Of a stretch of 64,000 nt of DNA, positions 9,159 through 17,274 are shown piece by piece (position 1 is the first letter of the stretch; every line of letters starts with the position of its first letter). A program made the position numbers and the translations under genes. The stretch is taken from contig NZ_WSTC01000011.1 in assembly GCF_009789195.1 (NCBI RefSeq), positions 112,361 to 176,360 on the forward strand. Reading direction: 5' to 3'. Source of the DNA: Paenibacillus sp. MMS18-CY102 (GTDB lineage Bacteria > Bacillota > Bacilli > Paenibacillales > Paenibacillaceae). Below the pieces are notes generated by a model. That model saw only the letters and a list, made by a program, of their open reading frames with translations. It made no database searches and had not been told where the DNA came from.

Positions 9159-9453
9159 GCCCAAGTATTGCCACTCGAGTTCGTTCTTTGGAAAAATTTT
9201 AAACAACGAAACGTTAGCCTGTGTTACAATACAGTAGCTTTGGGGTAAGTATATCAGGCATCGCACTTTCCCAGTAAAAAGGTTATGCAAGTGATGTCGA
9301 ATGAGGCAGGACTTTAGGCTTACGAGCCGAATTGGTTGGGAAAGAACATTTTTATGATTACAAATCAAAACCACCGCAACTTTTTGCTTCCATGTCGGTA
9401 CAATGATGTAGGCCGGCACAGGAAGACTCCGCAGGTGAGGAGGTTCGCCTGTC
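9159..9453 (+). other. Non-coding leader ahead of the ECF sigma gene
   Basis: No gene is seen in these 295 bases. A possible -10 box TACAAT is at 9226-9231 with no good -35 box. A long-range stem can form between CTTTCCCAG (9266-9274) and TTGGGAAAG (9336-9344), enclosing a small GGCT-TACG-AGCC hairpin. CATC-g-CACT (9259-9267) could pair instead with AGTGATG (9290-9296). The stretch may be a structured 5' leader; I recognise no riboswitch class in it. Confidence 0.35.
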
Positions 9454-10053
9454 GTGACCGACACCCAATTGATACGAGAAATTAAAGATGGCAACGTCCA
9501 ATTGTATGCGGAATTGATGCGGCGATATCAGCGCAAAATCCTCGCTTTTATTTTTCATATGCTCAAGAGCGCACGGCTCGAGCTTATGGCGGAGGACTTG
9601 TGTTCGGAAACCTTTTATAAGGCCTATCGCAGCTTGCATTCATTCCGGGAAGTGGACGCTTCGTTCTCCACATGGTTATATACGATTGCACGCAATACAG
9701 TATTAAGCGAGCTACGAAAGCAGAAGGTCGGCAATATTCCGCTCGATGATGTGAATACTGTTCCATTAGCGCCGCCTGAGGCTGTGCCTGAGCTGCGATT
9801 GCTACAAAATGAACGTATGGCGATGGTTCGTGAGGCGATTAACAACTTGCCTGAGAAGCAGCGCTCCGCACTAATATTACGTGAATATGACCAACTGGAT
9901 TACCAGGAGATAGCGAATATTTTAGGACAGACGGTCAGCTCAGTGAAGTCGCTTCTATTTCGTGCCAGAGCGAGCGTAAAAACGCAGCTTGAGCCTTATT
10001 TTAACGAAACGGCGACCACAGTGGAACCATATGAAGGGATGAGAACGCGATGA
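9454..10053 (+). CDS. ECF-type RNA polymerase sigma factor
   Basis: This 199-residue protein has a sigma-70 region 2 (about residues 20-90, with a DLCSETFYKAYRSL core and STWLYTIARN) and a region 4 helix-turn-helix (about 136-178, LPEKQRSALILREYD then YQEIANILG). It lacks region 3, which is typical of extracytoplasmic-function sigma factors. The start is GTG 9454 after a strong GAGGAGG site. It overlaps the next gene, a zinc-motif anti-sigma factor, by four bases, the usual ECF pairing. The stimulus and target genes cannot be told from the sequence. Confidence 0.92.
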   Translation: MTDTQLIREIKDGNVQLYAELMRRYQRKILAFIFHMLKSARLELMAEDLCSETFYKAYRSLHSFREVDASFSTWLYTIARNTVLSELRKQKVGNIPLDDVNTVPLAPPEAVPELRLLQNERMAMVREAINNLPEKQRSALILREYDQLDYQEIANILGQTVSSVKSLLFRARASVKTQLEPYFNETATTVEPYEGMRTR

Positions 10054-10658
10054 GATGCGACGAATGTCAAGAGAAACTCGGCCTGTACTGGGAATTACCC
10101 GAGCAGGATGCCGAACGGGCAGCTATCGATTGCCATCTCTTAGACTGTGTAGCTTGCTCGGAGCAGTTCCGGCTGTGGGAAGAGAGCGATTGGATGATTC
10201 GGTCCCTCTCGGATGAATCTGATGCAGACTTTGAGGTACGGACGCTTCATATCACCCAAACTGTAATGGATCGCATTTATGCGGATTCTGATTATTTGAG
10301 GCCAGTCCATGACCGTACATATCGTTTTACCTCATCATTCCGGTTTCGAACGGCACTCGTTATTGCGTGTTGCTTAGCGATATTCGGAAGCGGGCTGCTA
10401 TATGCTTGGTTTGGGGATTGGGGAACAACAATGGAGAACGTTCAGCCAATGACGGGGTTGCTTGAAACAGCGAATGCTGGCAGCGACGGCACCATCTTAG
10501 GCGGAGAGTTCTATGCAGACGTCCCCGTCGCAAGCATTAGTGATCCAATCGTGCTTAAAGTCGTGCCGACGGTTCCGCAGTATTGGATCGTCTTCTCGCT
10601 CTTAGGCATCATCGCTTCGTTACTCCTTTTGAATTGGTTCGCGCGTACGCGCAAATAA
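10050..10658 (+). CDS. Membrane anti-sigma factor with zinc-finger (ZAS) motif
   Basis: The 202-residue protein begins with a cytoplasmic zf-HC2 type domain containing the anti-sigma motif H-x3-C-x2-C (His29, Cys33, Cys36), plus Cys3 and Cys6 near the N-terminus. Hydrophobic segments at about 101-121 and 178-197 suggest two membrane passes with an outside loop between them. It probably holds the upstream ECF sigma factor inactive at the membrane, with which it is translationally coupled (ATGA overlap). A terminator follows. Confidence 0.85.
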   Translation: MRCDECQEKLGLYWELPEQDAERAAIDCHLLDCVACSEQFRLWEESDWMIRSLSDESDADFEVRTLHITQTVMDRIYADSDYLRPVHDRTYRFTSSFRFRTALVIACCLAIFGSGLLYAWFGDWGTTMENVQPMTGLLETANAGSDGTILGGEFYADVPVASISDPIVLKVVPTVPQYWIVFSLLGIIASLLLLNWFARTRK

Positions 10659-10679
10659 TAGAATCGCAATTGAAATAAG

Positions 10680-10708
10680 CGGCAGCCGCATTAGGCTGCC
10701 GTTTTTTT
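10680..10708 (+). terminator. Terminator after the sigma/anti-sigma pair
   Basis: CGGCAGCC (10680-10687) pairs with GGCTGCCG (10694-10701) around a 6-nt loop and is followed by seven T. Confidence 0.92.
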
Positions 10709-10780
10709 GTTGGGATGTTTAAATACCTGTATTTTTCCCATAATGGTAGTACATTCAACAGGAAAGGGGGAGGGAACACG

Positions 10781-11959
10781 ATGAATCTGGCCGATATGTT
10801 AGGTTACGCAGATATTCAACAGCTAAGCCGAATTGCGGACGAGTACCGGTGCGAGTGTAATGGGAATTCCAAAAACGAATTGATTCAGACGATTCTCTCC
10901 GCCGTCAACCGTAGGGAAGTATTTGAGGAACAGGTAGGGAGAATGGGACTGGAAGACTTGCGATTTTTGAATTCGCTATTGTTCGATTCCCGGTCATCAT
11001 TCAGTCTGGAAGATCTAACAGCACGCATTCAACAGAGTAAATTCGCAGAGGAACAGCCGCACGGAGCTGCGAATGCTCCCGCAGAAAACACAGGAAAGCC
11101 AAAAGCAAAGGCGCAGGCAAGCAAAAGGCAGCCGAAAGCAGCAGCGATCAAAGCGAAAGAATTGACGCCACGCGACATCATTTTGAAATTTAAACATCAG
11201 GGTTGGCTGTTCAATGGATTGGCTGGCCCCAATCGCTACATGTTTCAAGTCCCTGCTGACCTGAAAGCGAAGCTTCGTGAAACGATGGAGCGCAAGCTTA
11301 TGCTGACCGTAGAAGCCGCAGAAGAGCCGCAGGCGTACCGGGATGAGCAAGGGTTGCTGACGGAGGACCTGTATCATTTGCTTCGTTATGTGGAACGCAA
11401 TGAAGTGCCGACGGCAGTTGATGGATCCATGTACAAACGGAACCTGCAGCAGCTATTGGAACTGTTCGGCGTGAGAGAATCGTTGCCGGGGAAAGGGGAA
11501 TGGCGGTTCGGGTATGGGCGCAAATTTCATGTATACCCGAATAGGATGTCACTGCTGTATGATTTTGCGCTGGATGGTCGATTGGTGAGCGAAGCCTCCG
11601 AACAGTTAACGATAACAGCCAGCGGACTAGCTTTTCTCGCGGAAGAGCAGAAGGACGTAACAGCTAAGCTGTATAAGTATTGGCTGAAGCTGTATCGGAC
11701 CCCAATTCCGAATATGGTAGCCATTGTTCATTGGATCGATTGCCTTGCCAAACAGTGGGTAACTGCTGAATCTTTACAACGGTCATTGCTGCCGTATATT
11801 AAGCCTTTCTATTATGATACGGCAGAATCGGTATTTGCACAGCGGATCGTATCCATGATGCTTCATCTTGGGCTGTTGCGGGTAGGCGAGCATGAACGAT
11901 ACGGGACAGTGGTGCGAATGACACGGCTTGGCAGTGCAGTTATTAGCGGTGCGCAATAG
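10781..11959 (+). CDS. Unrecognised protein, 392 residues
   Basis: I choose ATG 10781, preceded by AAAGGGGGA, rather than an upstream in-frame ATG that overlaps the likely promoter. The protein has no signal peptide or membrane segment. Residues 1-85 look helical and resemble small Rho-N/SAP-like modules only loosely. Residues about 86-125 form a lysine-, alanine- and proline-rich linker. The rest is a mixed alpha/beta region that could hold winged-helix folds. In B. subtilis ypiA, a TPR protein, sits near this place, but I see no TPR pattern here. Codon use is like the neighbours, so it is likely a real, expressed gene of unknown role. Confidence 0.8.
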   Translation: MNLADMLGYADIQQLSRIADEYRCECNGNSKNELIQTILSAVNRREVFEEQVGRMGLEDLRFLNSLLFDSRSSFSLEDLTARIQQSKFAEEQPHGAANAPAENTGKPKAKAQASKRQPKAAAIKAKELTPRDIILKFKHQGWLFNGLAGPNRYMFQVPADLKAKLRETMERKLMLTVEAAEEPQAYRDEQGLLTEDLYHLLRYVERNEVPTAVDGSMYKRNLQQLLELFGVRESLPGKGEWRFGYGRKFHVYPNRMSLLYDFALDGRLVSEASEQLTITASGLAFLAEEQKDVTAKLYKYWLKLYRTPIPNMVAIVHWIDCLAKQWVTAESLQRSLLPYIKPFYYDTAESVFAQRIVSMMLHLGLLRVGEHERYGTVVRMTRLGSAVISGAQ

Positions 11960-11989
11960 CAGTCGAAAGCGCAGATGCAGCAAGTAAGC

Positions 11990-12240
11990 TAGATGCCAGT
12001 TAGGCAAGGGCATATTAATTAGAATAGGGGCCATCGTACCGAGCGGCACCGTTGCTGATGAATATGCTTTAGTAGGAGCCGTTTCACTCGTTACCGAGAT
12101 TACAAACAATTCCACCCTATACTCTTTCTCTCGGTTCACCCGCCAAAGTCGTCAGAGAATGGACGGAAGACGATTTACTGCGCATGAGAAAGACGATGGT
12201 AAGCTATGTGGTGAAGGAAAAAGAATATAGGATCTCTTAA
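11990..12240 (+). pseudogene. Remnant of a gamma-carbonic-anhydrase/hexapeptide-repeat protein
   Basis: Translating from about 12003 gives hexapeptide-repeat residues such as I-G-A-I-V-P-S-G and A-L-V-G-A-V-S-L-V-T-E. The frame then shifts near 12110-12130, and another frame continues with G-S-P-A-K-V-V-R-E and a helical tail to TAA 12238. The two pieces together match the C-terminal half of gamma-carbonic anhydrase-like (YrdA-type) proteins, whose repeats end in G-x-P-A-K. The N-terminal half and start codon are gone. It is a decayed gene rather than a sequencing slip alone, because a frameshift and a large truncation occur together. Confidence 0.72.
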
Positions 12241-12261
12241 CCCCGGTTGGAGGTGTATCCT

Positions 12262-12450
12262 ATGGACAAAATGAAAGCAACCTACGAAACGATGTTAGCT
12301 CTGGTTGCAGAAATGGTATTGGATGACGCGGTCTTGAAATTCCGTACGGAACGGATTTATCGAGACATTGATCTTGCGCTCGCCAGCGGCGACGAGGATA
12401 CGTTCCATCGATTGGCGGAACAATTGAACGCGCTTCGTTTTTCCCATTAA
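12262..12450 (+). CDS. IDEAL-domain small protein (YpiB C-terminal-like)
   Basis: The start is ATG 12262, eight bases after a GGAGGTG site, giving 62 residues. The sequence fits the short IDEAL helix pair found in Bacillales (R-x-x-x-I-x-x-x-I-D-x-A-L, then F-x-x-L-x-x-x-L-N). In B. subtilis the domain forms the C-terminal part of YpiB, encoded at the same map position ahead of ypiF and qcrABC. Here only the IDEAL part remains, directly after the carbonic-anhydrase-like pseudogene. The role is unknown. Confidence 0.72.
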   Translation: MDKMKATYETMLALVAEMVLDDAVLKFRTERIYRDIDLALASGDEDTFHRLAEQLNALRFSH

Positions 12451-12475
12451 CGGCGATTAGCCGTGTTGGCCTATC

Positions 12476-12516
12476 ATAGCCTGACAACCGTCTTCTGTAC
12501 GGATCAGGCTATTTTT
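12476..12516 (+). terminator. Terminator after the IDEAL gene
   Basis: ATAGCCTGA (12476-12484) pairs with TCAGGCTAT (12504-12512), with an inner CCGT/ACGG pairing, and is followed by five T. Confidence 0.88.
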
Positions 12517-12575
12517 GTGCGTTTCCGGTTGGCAAACCGTTCCTAGCGCGATAATATGGGTGAAGCGAGGAGAGG

Positions 12576-13004
12576 ATGAGCGAAATGAAATTCAGCGAAA
12601 TTTCGGGCGAGCAATGGGATGAATTGAAACCATATTTGGACACATGCCTGCTTCCGGTTACAGGATTGAACGGAACGGAGCCGCCAGCAGAAACGACACA
12701 AGCGCTCGAGGATCTGCGGGACGTCATGGATGGCATCGAAATTCCATTCAAAGGAAGGGTTGTAACATATCCGGCATGCCATTATACAGGAGAAACGGAT
12801 AGCCACGAGCTTGTTGAGAAGCTATGCGGCGCTTTGAAGCGTTCCGGCTTCCGGTACGTCATCGTTGTCAGCGCGAGATTGCGTAATTTGGCGCCGCCAT
12901 CGGCTGATTTAACATTTGTGCCAAATCATGAAGGCGTTAGTGCCAAAGCGGAAGCGATTGGACAAGCAATTCGTTCGTTATGGGCACCTCCGGTTAACGC
13001 CTGA
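12576..13004 (+). CDS. ypiF: YpiF-like protein (DUF2487)
   Basis: The 142-residue protein matches the DUF2487/YpiF family as I know it: a compact cytosolic protein encoded just before qcrA in Bacillales. No catalytic motif is recognised. The sequence has a WDELKPYLDTCLLP opening and a middle segment with YPACHY. Two starts are possible: ATG 12576, close to the GAGGAGAGG site, or ATG 12585, with better spacing. The conserved link to the cytochrome bc genes suggests, without proof, a role in assembly or respiration. Confidence 0.75.
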   Translation: MSEMKFSEISGEQWDELKPYLDTCLLPVTGLNGTEPPAETTQALEDLRDVMDGIEIPFKGRVVTYPACHYTGETDSHELVEKLCGALKRSGFRYVIVVSARLRNLAPPSADLTFVPNHEGVSAKAEAIGQAIRSLWAPPVNA

Positions 13005-13086
13005 AGAAGGAATAGCGCATAATAAATTCCTGTTTTGGGGAAAACAAAGGCGATACGATGGAATACACGGTTACGTTTCCGTGTAA

Positions 13087-13106
13087 TTGTGACAATTTCA
13101 TAACAA
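13087..13106 (+). promoter_or_regulatory. Rex-like operator upstream of qcrABC
   Basis: TTGTGAC-N6-ATAACAA matches 11 of 14 fixed positions of the Rex consensus TTGTGAA-N6-TTCACAA. It lies about 48 bp upstream of the -35 box of the qcr promoter. A rex gene is in the same window. Binding is inferred only. A 7-bp hairpin (13064-13070 with 13079-13085) lies just upstream. Confidence 0.4.
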
Positions 13107-13153
13107 AAAATGAAACGCTTTTTACATCGGTCAAATTAACGTCTTCCATATTC

Positions 13154-13182
13154 TTGACGCTCCCATACACCTAGGATATTAT
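13154..13182 (+). promoter_or_regulatory. Predicted sigma-A promoter of qcrABC
   Basis: TTGACG (13154-13159) and TATTAT (13177-13182) are separated by 17 bp. The predicted start is about 75 bases before the qcrA ATG. Confidence 0.75.
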
Positions 13183-13262
13183 AGGAATGTCTTAGTTCGT
13201 CCATAGTTTTGTCACAATGGACAAGATGGGAGATATGGTTGGCAAAGGGGGTAGAACAGAAG

Positions 13263-13778
13263 ATGAGCAACCACGAGGGCCAGAAACCGGTACGCAAAGA
13301 GATGTCCCGGCGTCAATTCCTGTCGTATACGCTCGGAGGTACAACCGCTTTCATGGTGGGAGGCGTGGCACTTCCGATGGTTCGATTCGCGGTAGATCCG
13401 CTCTTGCAGAAGAAAGAAACGAGCGCGTTCATTAAAGTCGTTGAAGAATCGAAAATTACGAACGAACCGGTAGAATACAAATTCAAAATTCATCAAGTGG
13501 ATGGATGGTACGAGAGCGAAGCTGAACTCGTTGCATGGATTTCTAAAGATGCGAAGAACAACATTTTCGCACTTTCGCCGGTGTGTAAGCATTTGGGCTG
13601 CACGATTGGATGGAATACCGAGCAAAACAATGAGTACGTATGCCCATGCCACGGCGCGCACTACACGGTAGATGGCAAAAACTTAAGCGTAGCACCAAAT
13701 CCACTCGATGAATATGAAGTGAAGATTGACGGCGGTTTTATTTATCTCGGACCACTTAAGCCGAACTCACGTGTATAA
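13263..13778 (+). CDS. qcrA: Menaquinol:cytochrome c reductase, Rieske iron-sulfur subunit
   Basis: QcrA carries the [2Fe-2S] cluster of the Bacillus-type bc complex and passes electrons from menaquinol to the c-type heme. I choose ATG 13263 after an AAAGGGGG site, giving 171 residues. A twin-arginine motif S-R-R-Q-F-L near residue 15 precedes a single membrane anchor. The cluster ligands are in C-K-H-L-G-C (near 108) and C-P-C-H-G-A-H-Y (near 126), with the disulfide cysteines in both boxes. qcrB follows 17 bases later, in the same operon. Confidence 0.95.
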   Translation: MSNHEGQKPVRKEMSRRQFLSYTLGGTTAFMVGGVALPMVRFAVDPLLQKKETSAFIKVVEESKITNEPVEYKFKIHQVDGWYESEAELVAWISKDAKNNIFALSPVCKHLGCTIGWNTEQNNEYVCPCHGAHYTVDGKNLSVAPNPLDEYEVKIDGGFIYLGPLKPNSRV

Positions 13779-13795
13779 GGAGGGCGAACACTCAG

Positions 13796-14467
13796 ATGTT
13801 TAAAACAGTTTACAATTGGATCGACGAACGTCTCGATGTTGCGCCGTTGTGGAGGGACGTTGCGGACCATGAAGTGCCAGAGCACGTTAACCCTGCACAT
13901 CACTTCTCCGCATTCGTGTACTGCTTCGGCGGCCTGACGTTTTTCATTACCGTTATTCAAATCTTGTCCGGTATGTTCTTAACGATGTACTTTGTGCCGG
14001 ATATTCACAATGCTTATGCGAGCGTCGACTATTTGCAGCATAAAGTTGCATTTGGCGGCATCGTTCGCGGCATGCATCACTGGGGCGCGAGTCTCGTAAT
14101 CGTTATGATGTTCCTACATACCTTACGCGTGTTCTTCACTGGCTCTTATAAAGCGCCACGCGAGATGAACTGGGTCGTCGGGATGCTTATTTTCTTCGTC
14201 ATGCTCGGCCTTGGCTTCACAGGTTACCTGTTGCCATGGGATAACAAAGCCTACTACGCTACTAAGGTCGGTATGCAAATTGCCGAATCCGTACCTTACA
14301 TCGGTGTGTATCTAAAAGAACTGATGCAAGGCGGTACAATCGTAGGTGCGCAGACGCTGACGCGCTTCTTCGCGATTCACGTCTTCTTCTTGCCAGGTGC
14401 ATTGCTTGCCCTGATGGCCGCGCACTTCTTCATGATTCGTAAACAAGGCATTTCGGGACCGCTATAA
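13796..14467 (+). CDS. qcrB: Menaquinol:cytochrome c reductase, cytochrome b subunit
   Basis: QcrB is the short, b6-type cytochrome b (223 residues, four membrane helices) that holds two b hemes and the quinol sites. Heme-ligand histidines are visible in FGGIVRGMHHWGAS and in the later FFAIHVFFLPG segment. GFTGYLLPWD is a family signature. A strong AAGGAGGG site precedes the start. The short cytochrome b plus a fused subunit IV/cytochrome c (qcrC) is the arrangement known from Bacillus. Confidence 0.96.
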   Translation: MFKTVYNWIDERLDVAPLWRDVADHEVPEHVNPAHHFSAFVYCFGGLTFFITVIQILSGMFLTMYFVPDIHNAYASVDYLQHKVAFGGIVRGMHHWGASLVIVMMFLHTLRVFFTGSYKAPREMNWVVGMLIFFVMLGLGFTGYLLPWDNKAYYATKVGMQIAESVPYIGVYLKELMQGGTIVGAQTLTRFFAIHVFFLPGALLALMAAHFFMIRKQGISGPL

Positions 14468-14486
14468 GCGAAGGGAGGTTATTTCG

Positions 14487-15362
14487 ATGGCGCATGATCA
14501 CAAATCAAACGAGAAAGTCGTCTATGTCGGAGACTCCCGTGTACGCAAGCGGAGCAACAAAACGATCGTACCACCTGACTATACGGCTTTCCCAGGCAAG
14601 TCGGAGGCATTCATTCCGAACTTCCTGCTCAAAGAATGGTTGGTTGGTTGCGTTGTTCTCGTTGGCTTCCTCGTGCTGACGATTTCGGAAGCTCCTCCGC
14701 TCGGTTATCCGGCGGATCCGACCAATGCAAGCTTCATTCCGATGCCGGACTGGTACTTCCTGTTCCTGTATCAATTCTTGAAATATCCGTACGCTTCCGG
14801 CGATTACGTCGTGTTGGGTGCGGTTGCTGTACCGGGCGTAGCATTTGGTGCCCTGCTGCTCGCACCATTCCTTGATACGGGCAAAGAGCGCCGGTTTTAC
14901 CGCCGCCCGATTGCAGCATCGCTGATGTTGCTTTCACTCGTCGCTTGTATCTACTTGACTAAAGTATCATGGGATCACTACCAGCATGAGCTGGAGATCA
15001 CGAATACGATTCCTGAGCATATCGAGCGTGAAGAAAAAGCGCGCGAAGCTGCTGAAAAAGGGCAAGAGTTCAGTGCGATTAAGAAAGAAGAAGCGGTTGC
15101 ACTCGTTGATGCAGATGACCCAGCAATGGAAATTGCGAAGGCGAACTGCATTGGCTGCCACGCAACAGATTTGAACGGTAATAAACAAGGGAAAGTGCCT
15201 TCCCTGCGTGGCGTGGGCGACATTCTGACGAAAGAGCAGCTAGTTGAGACCGTTACTAACGGTAAAGGCGGCGGCGCAATGCCTTCGTTCAAAGACAAGC
15301 TCTCCGCAGCAGAAATCGACCAGATTACAACCTGGCTCGCTAAGCAGAAGAAAGCAGAATAA
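14487..15362 (+). CDS. qcrC: Menaquinol:cytochrome c reductase, fused subunit IV and cytochrome c
   Basis: The N-terminal part (about residues 45-160, three membrane helices) resembles subunit IV of b6f complexes. The C-terminal part (from about 205) is a small cytochrome c with one heme site C-I-G-C-H (Cys221, Cys224, His225) and a methionine ligand probably in G-G-A-M-P-S-F. The fusion is characteristic of Bacillus-type complexes. A charged glutamate/lysine-rich linker separates the two parts. A clear terminator ends the operon. Confidence 0.95.
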   Translation: MAHDHKSNEKVVYVGDSRVRKRSNKTIVPPDYTAFPGKSEAFIPNFLLKEWLVGCVVLVGFLVLTISEAPPLGYPADPTNASFIPMPDWYFLFLYQFLKYPYASGDYVVLGAVAVPGVAFGALLLAPFLDTGKERRFYRRPIAASLMLLSLVACIYLTKVSWDHYQHELEITNTIPEHIEREEKAREAAEKGQEFSAIKKEEAVALVDADDPAMEIAKANCIGCHATDLNGNKQGKVPSLRGVGDILTKEQLVETVTNGKGGGAMPSFKDKLSAAEIDQITTWLAKQKKAE

Positions 15363-15374
15363 CGTTTCTACAAA

Positions 15375-15407
15375 AACCTGACCGTATTGCTTGCGGTCAG
15401 GTTTTTT
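15375..15407 (+). terminator. Terminator after qcrC
   Basis: A 10-bp perfect stem (15375-15384 with 15394-15403) with a 9-nt loop is followed by a T run. Confidence 0.93.
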
Positions 15408-15474
15408 ATCCTGTGCATTTATTGACTATAATGTAGAAGATAGGCAGCGCATAAATGGCTGTCCAGAGGAGTGA

Positions 15475-16128
15475 ATGGGTTTGCCGCTGAGTTGGTTTTG
15501 GAGCCGCGCGAATTTGATGTCGCGGCGAATGCTATGGCTACTGCTGATCGTCAATGTGCTTGGAACCGTGTACGGATACATTTGGTACGGGGAGCAGCTT
15601 ATTGAGACGGCGTCTGAGAAGCCAATATGGATGCTCGTCTTCGTGCCGGATAGCCCGACGGCGAGTTTGTTCTTTTCTTTCAGCCTGATCTATATGCTTA
15701 TCTACGACAGCCCGAAAACAAAGCTTGGACAAGCAATTCGTGCGATTATTGAGGCATTAGGTGTCGTGACATCGGTAAAGTACGGCATATGGGCAGTTGC
15801 CATGATTGTAGCGGGCGCATCGATGGGATCGCCTACGGGATGGCAGGACTGGATGCTCATCGGATCACATCTTGGCATGGCGATTGAAGGGCTGCTTTAT
15901 GTACGGTTTATGAAGGTTGGCGCAATTGCAATTGGCGTTGCTACGGGATGGCTATTGCTGAATGATACGATCGATTATCAATTCGACGTGTTCCCTTGGC
16001 TTCCGAAGCCGCTATACGATGTATTGCCTGTCGTCTGTGCATGTACATTTGCATTAAGCCTATTCAGTTGGGTTGTAACCCGAGCAGTGATTGCGATCCG
16101 CGATAGCAAAACGATTGTGAAAGCTTAA
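15475..16128 (+). CDS. ypjA: Membrane protein of the DUF1405 family (YpjA-like)
   Basis: The 217-residue protein has about six hydrophobic segments and matches the DUF1405/YpjA family, encoded between qcrC and ypjB in Bacillales. An AGAGGAG site precedes ATG 15475. Features include an N-terminal membrane helix around WLLLIVNVLGTVYGY and a conserved PDSPTASLFF motif. The function is not known; the fixed link to qcrABC is the only hint. Confidence 0.82.
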   Translation: MGLPLSWFWSRANLMSRRMLWLLLIVNVLGTVYGYIWYGEQLIETASEKPIWMLVFVPDSPTASLFFSFSLIYMLIYDSPKTKLGQAIRAIIEALGVVTSVKYGIWAVAMIVAGASMGSPTGWQDWMLIGSHLGMAIEGLLYVRFMKVGAIAIGVATGWLLLNDTIDYQFDVFPWLPKPLYDVLPVVCACTFALSLFSWVVTRAVIAIRDSKTIVKA

Positions 16129-16167
16129 TGGCATAGCTAGTCTAATTGGACATCCCCGCTCATAAGC

Positions 16168-16210
16168 TAGAATGAATGTGATGCTTGCGAAGCAGGTTAT
16201 CTTCATTCTA
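16168..16210 (+). other. Hairpin upstream of ypjB
   Basis: TAGAATGAA (16168-16176) is complementary to TTCATTCTA (16202-16210), with an inner TGCTT-GCG-AAGCA stem. No T run follows. It ends about 21 bases before the ypjB start and could act on transcription or translation of ypjB. Confidence 0.4.
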
Positions 16211-16230
16211 ATGGCTGAGGAGGGGTTTCC

Positions 16231-17154
16231 GTGAGACGAAGATGGCTATTCGCAAGTACTGCTAGCTTTTTGCTGACGATAGCATTCATCTGTGCAGCAG
16301 CAGCTGCGGCATCTTCAGACGCTACAGCAGTGCGGAATCCAGAACAGAAAGCATGGACAAGATTAAACAGCGCAACAGCTTCTTTATATGCTGCGTCGAC
16401 AGATGGCAATCGGCAGTCAGCTTATCAAGCTGCGCAGCAGGTGGCAACCGCGCTTCGGGATGGCCAAGTGAAAATAATCGGCACCACGGAAGGTTGGCAG
16501 CAGGCCGAACAAGATGTCCAATCATTATTGTCCAAACTCAAGGCGGGACAATCTTCCGTCTATTGGAGGGCGATAGCATCCCGTATCAAACTGTCAATCG
16601 ATGCAGCATGGACACTTCATCAAGGAGTGCCTGAATCTGCGTTATGGCTGCAATATAATAAAGTCATTAGTGAAGATTTATCCCGTGTTCGTTCTGCCAT
16701 GGCCCGCCCTAACAAAGAAGGGTATGAATCGGCCAGAGCTTCCTTTGATACATTATCGCAGCATGCTGAGCGGATTATGGGAGCAGCTCTCCTTATGAGA
16801 GGCGAAGAAGCAGCATTAAGGTTTTCAAACAGCGTAGCCTATGCAGAACGATTGCTGTCTGCGGGGAAAGCGGGCGAGCTTACGAGGCGTTTAGCAGATG
16901 GGGCCTTATCTCCAGTAGAAAAAACGGCAGCGGTGCTGTTTGCAAGCAACGGCCAGCGTGTCGAGGATGAACCTGTGTTGGCGCCTATTGGGGGAGGTGT
17001 CCCGCATCGTTGGATTTTTGGATTATCTGCACTGATTTCCAGCATGCTCACATATGTGTCCTGGCGAAAATACAAATCGGTGCCGTATGCCATATTAACA
17101 CGAGGAAGCGGTACGGACAGCGGCAGCCCATTGTTTAGAAAAAGGAAGCTGTAG
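16231..17154 (+). CDS. ypjB: Sporulation protein YpjB-like
   Basis: The 307-residue protein starts at GTG 16231 after GAGGAGGGG. It has an N-terminal signal-like segment rich in alanine (residues 5-30), a long helical extracytoplasmic region, and one C-terminal membrane segment near 252-272 followed by a basic tail. This layout and its place between ypjA and ypjC match the Sporul_YpjB family. B. subtilis ypjB is reported as a sporulation gene, but the molecular role is unknown. Confidence 0.8.
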   Translation: MRRRWLFASTASFLLTIAFICAAAAAASSDATAVRNPEQKAWTRLNSATASLYAASTDGNRQSAYQAAQQVATALRDGQVKIIGTTEGWQQAEQDVQSLLSKLKAGQSSVYWRAIASRIKLSIDAAWTLHQGVPESALWLQYNKVISEDLSRVRSAMARPNKEGYESARASFDTLSQHAERIMGAALLMRGEEAALRFSNSVAYAERLLSAGKAGELTRRLADGALSPVEKTAAVLFASNGQRVEDEPVLAPIGGGVPHRWIFGLSALISSMLTYVSWRKYKSVPYAILTRGSGTDSGSPLFRKRKL

Positions 17155-17174
17155 CTCCATTAGGCTCAGCTTAC

Positions 17175-17237
17175 AAAAAACCGAGCATCGGACCAATCGA
17201 GAGAAGTGCAGCTCGATGGCGCGATGCTCGGTTTTTT
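17175..17237. terminator. Bidirectional terminator between ypjB and the YitT gene
   Basis: AAAAAACCGAGCATCG and its exact complement flank a 31-nt loop that has its own short pairing. T runs are present in both directions, serving the two convergent genes. Confidence 0.9.
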
Positions 17238-17274
17238 AATTGCTAATTACGATTGTTCATGCTGAAGCTCGCCG

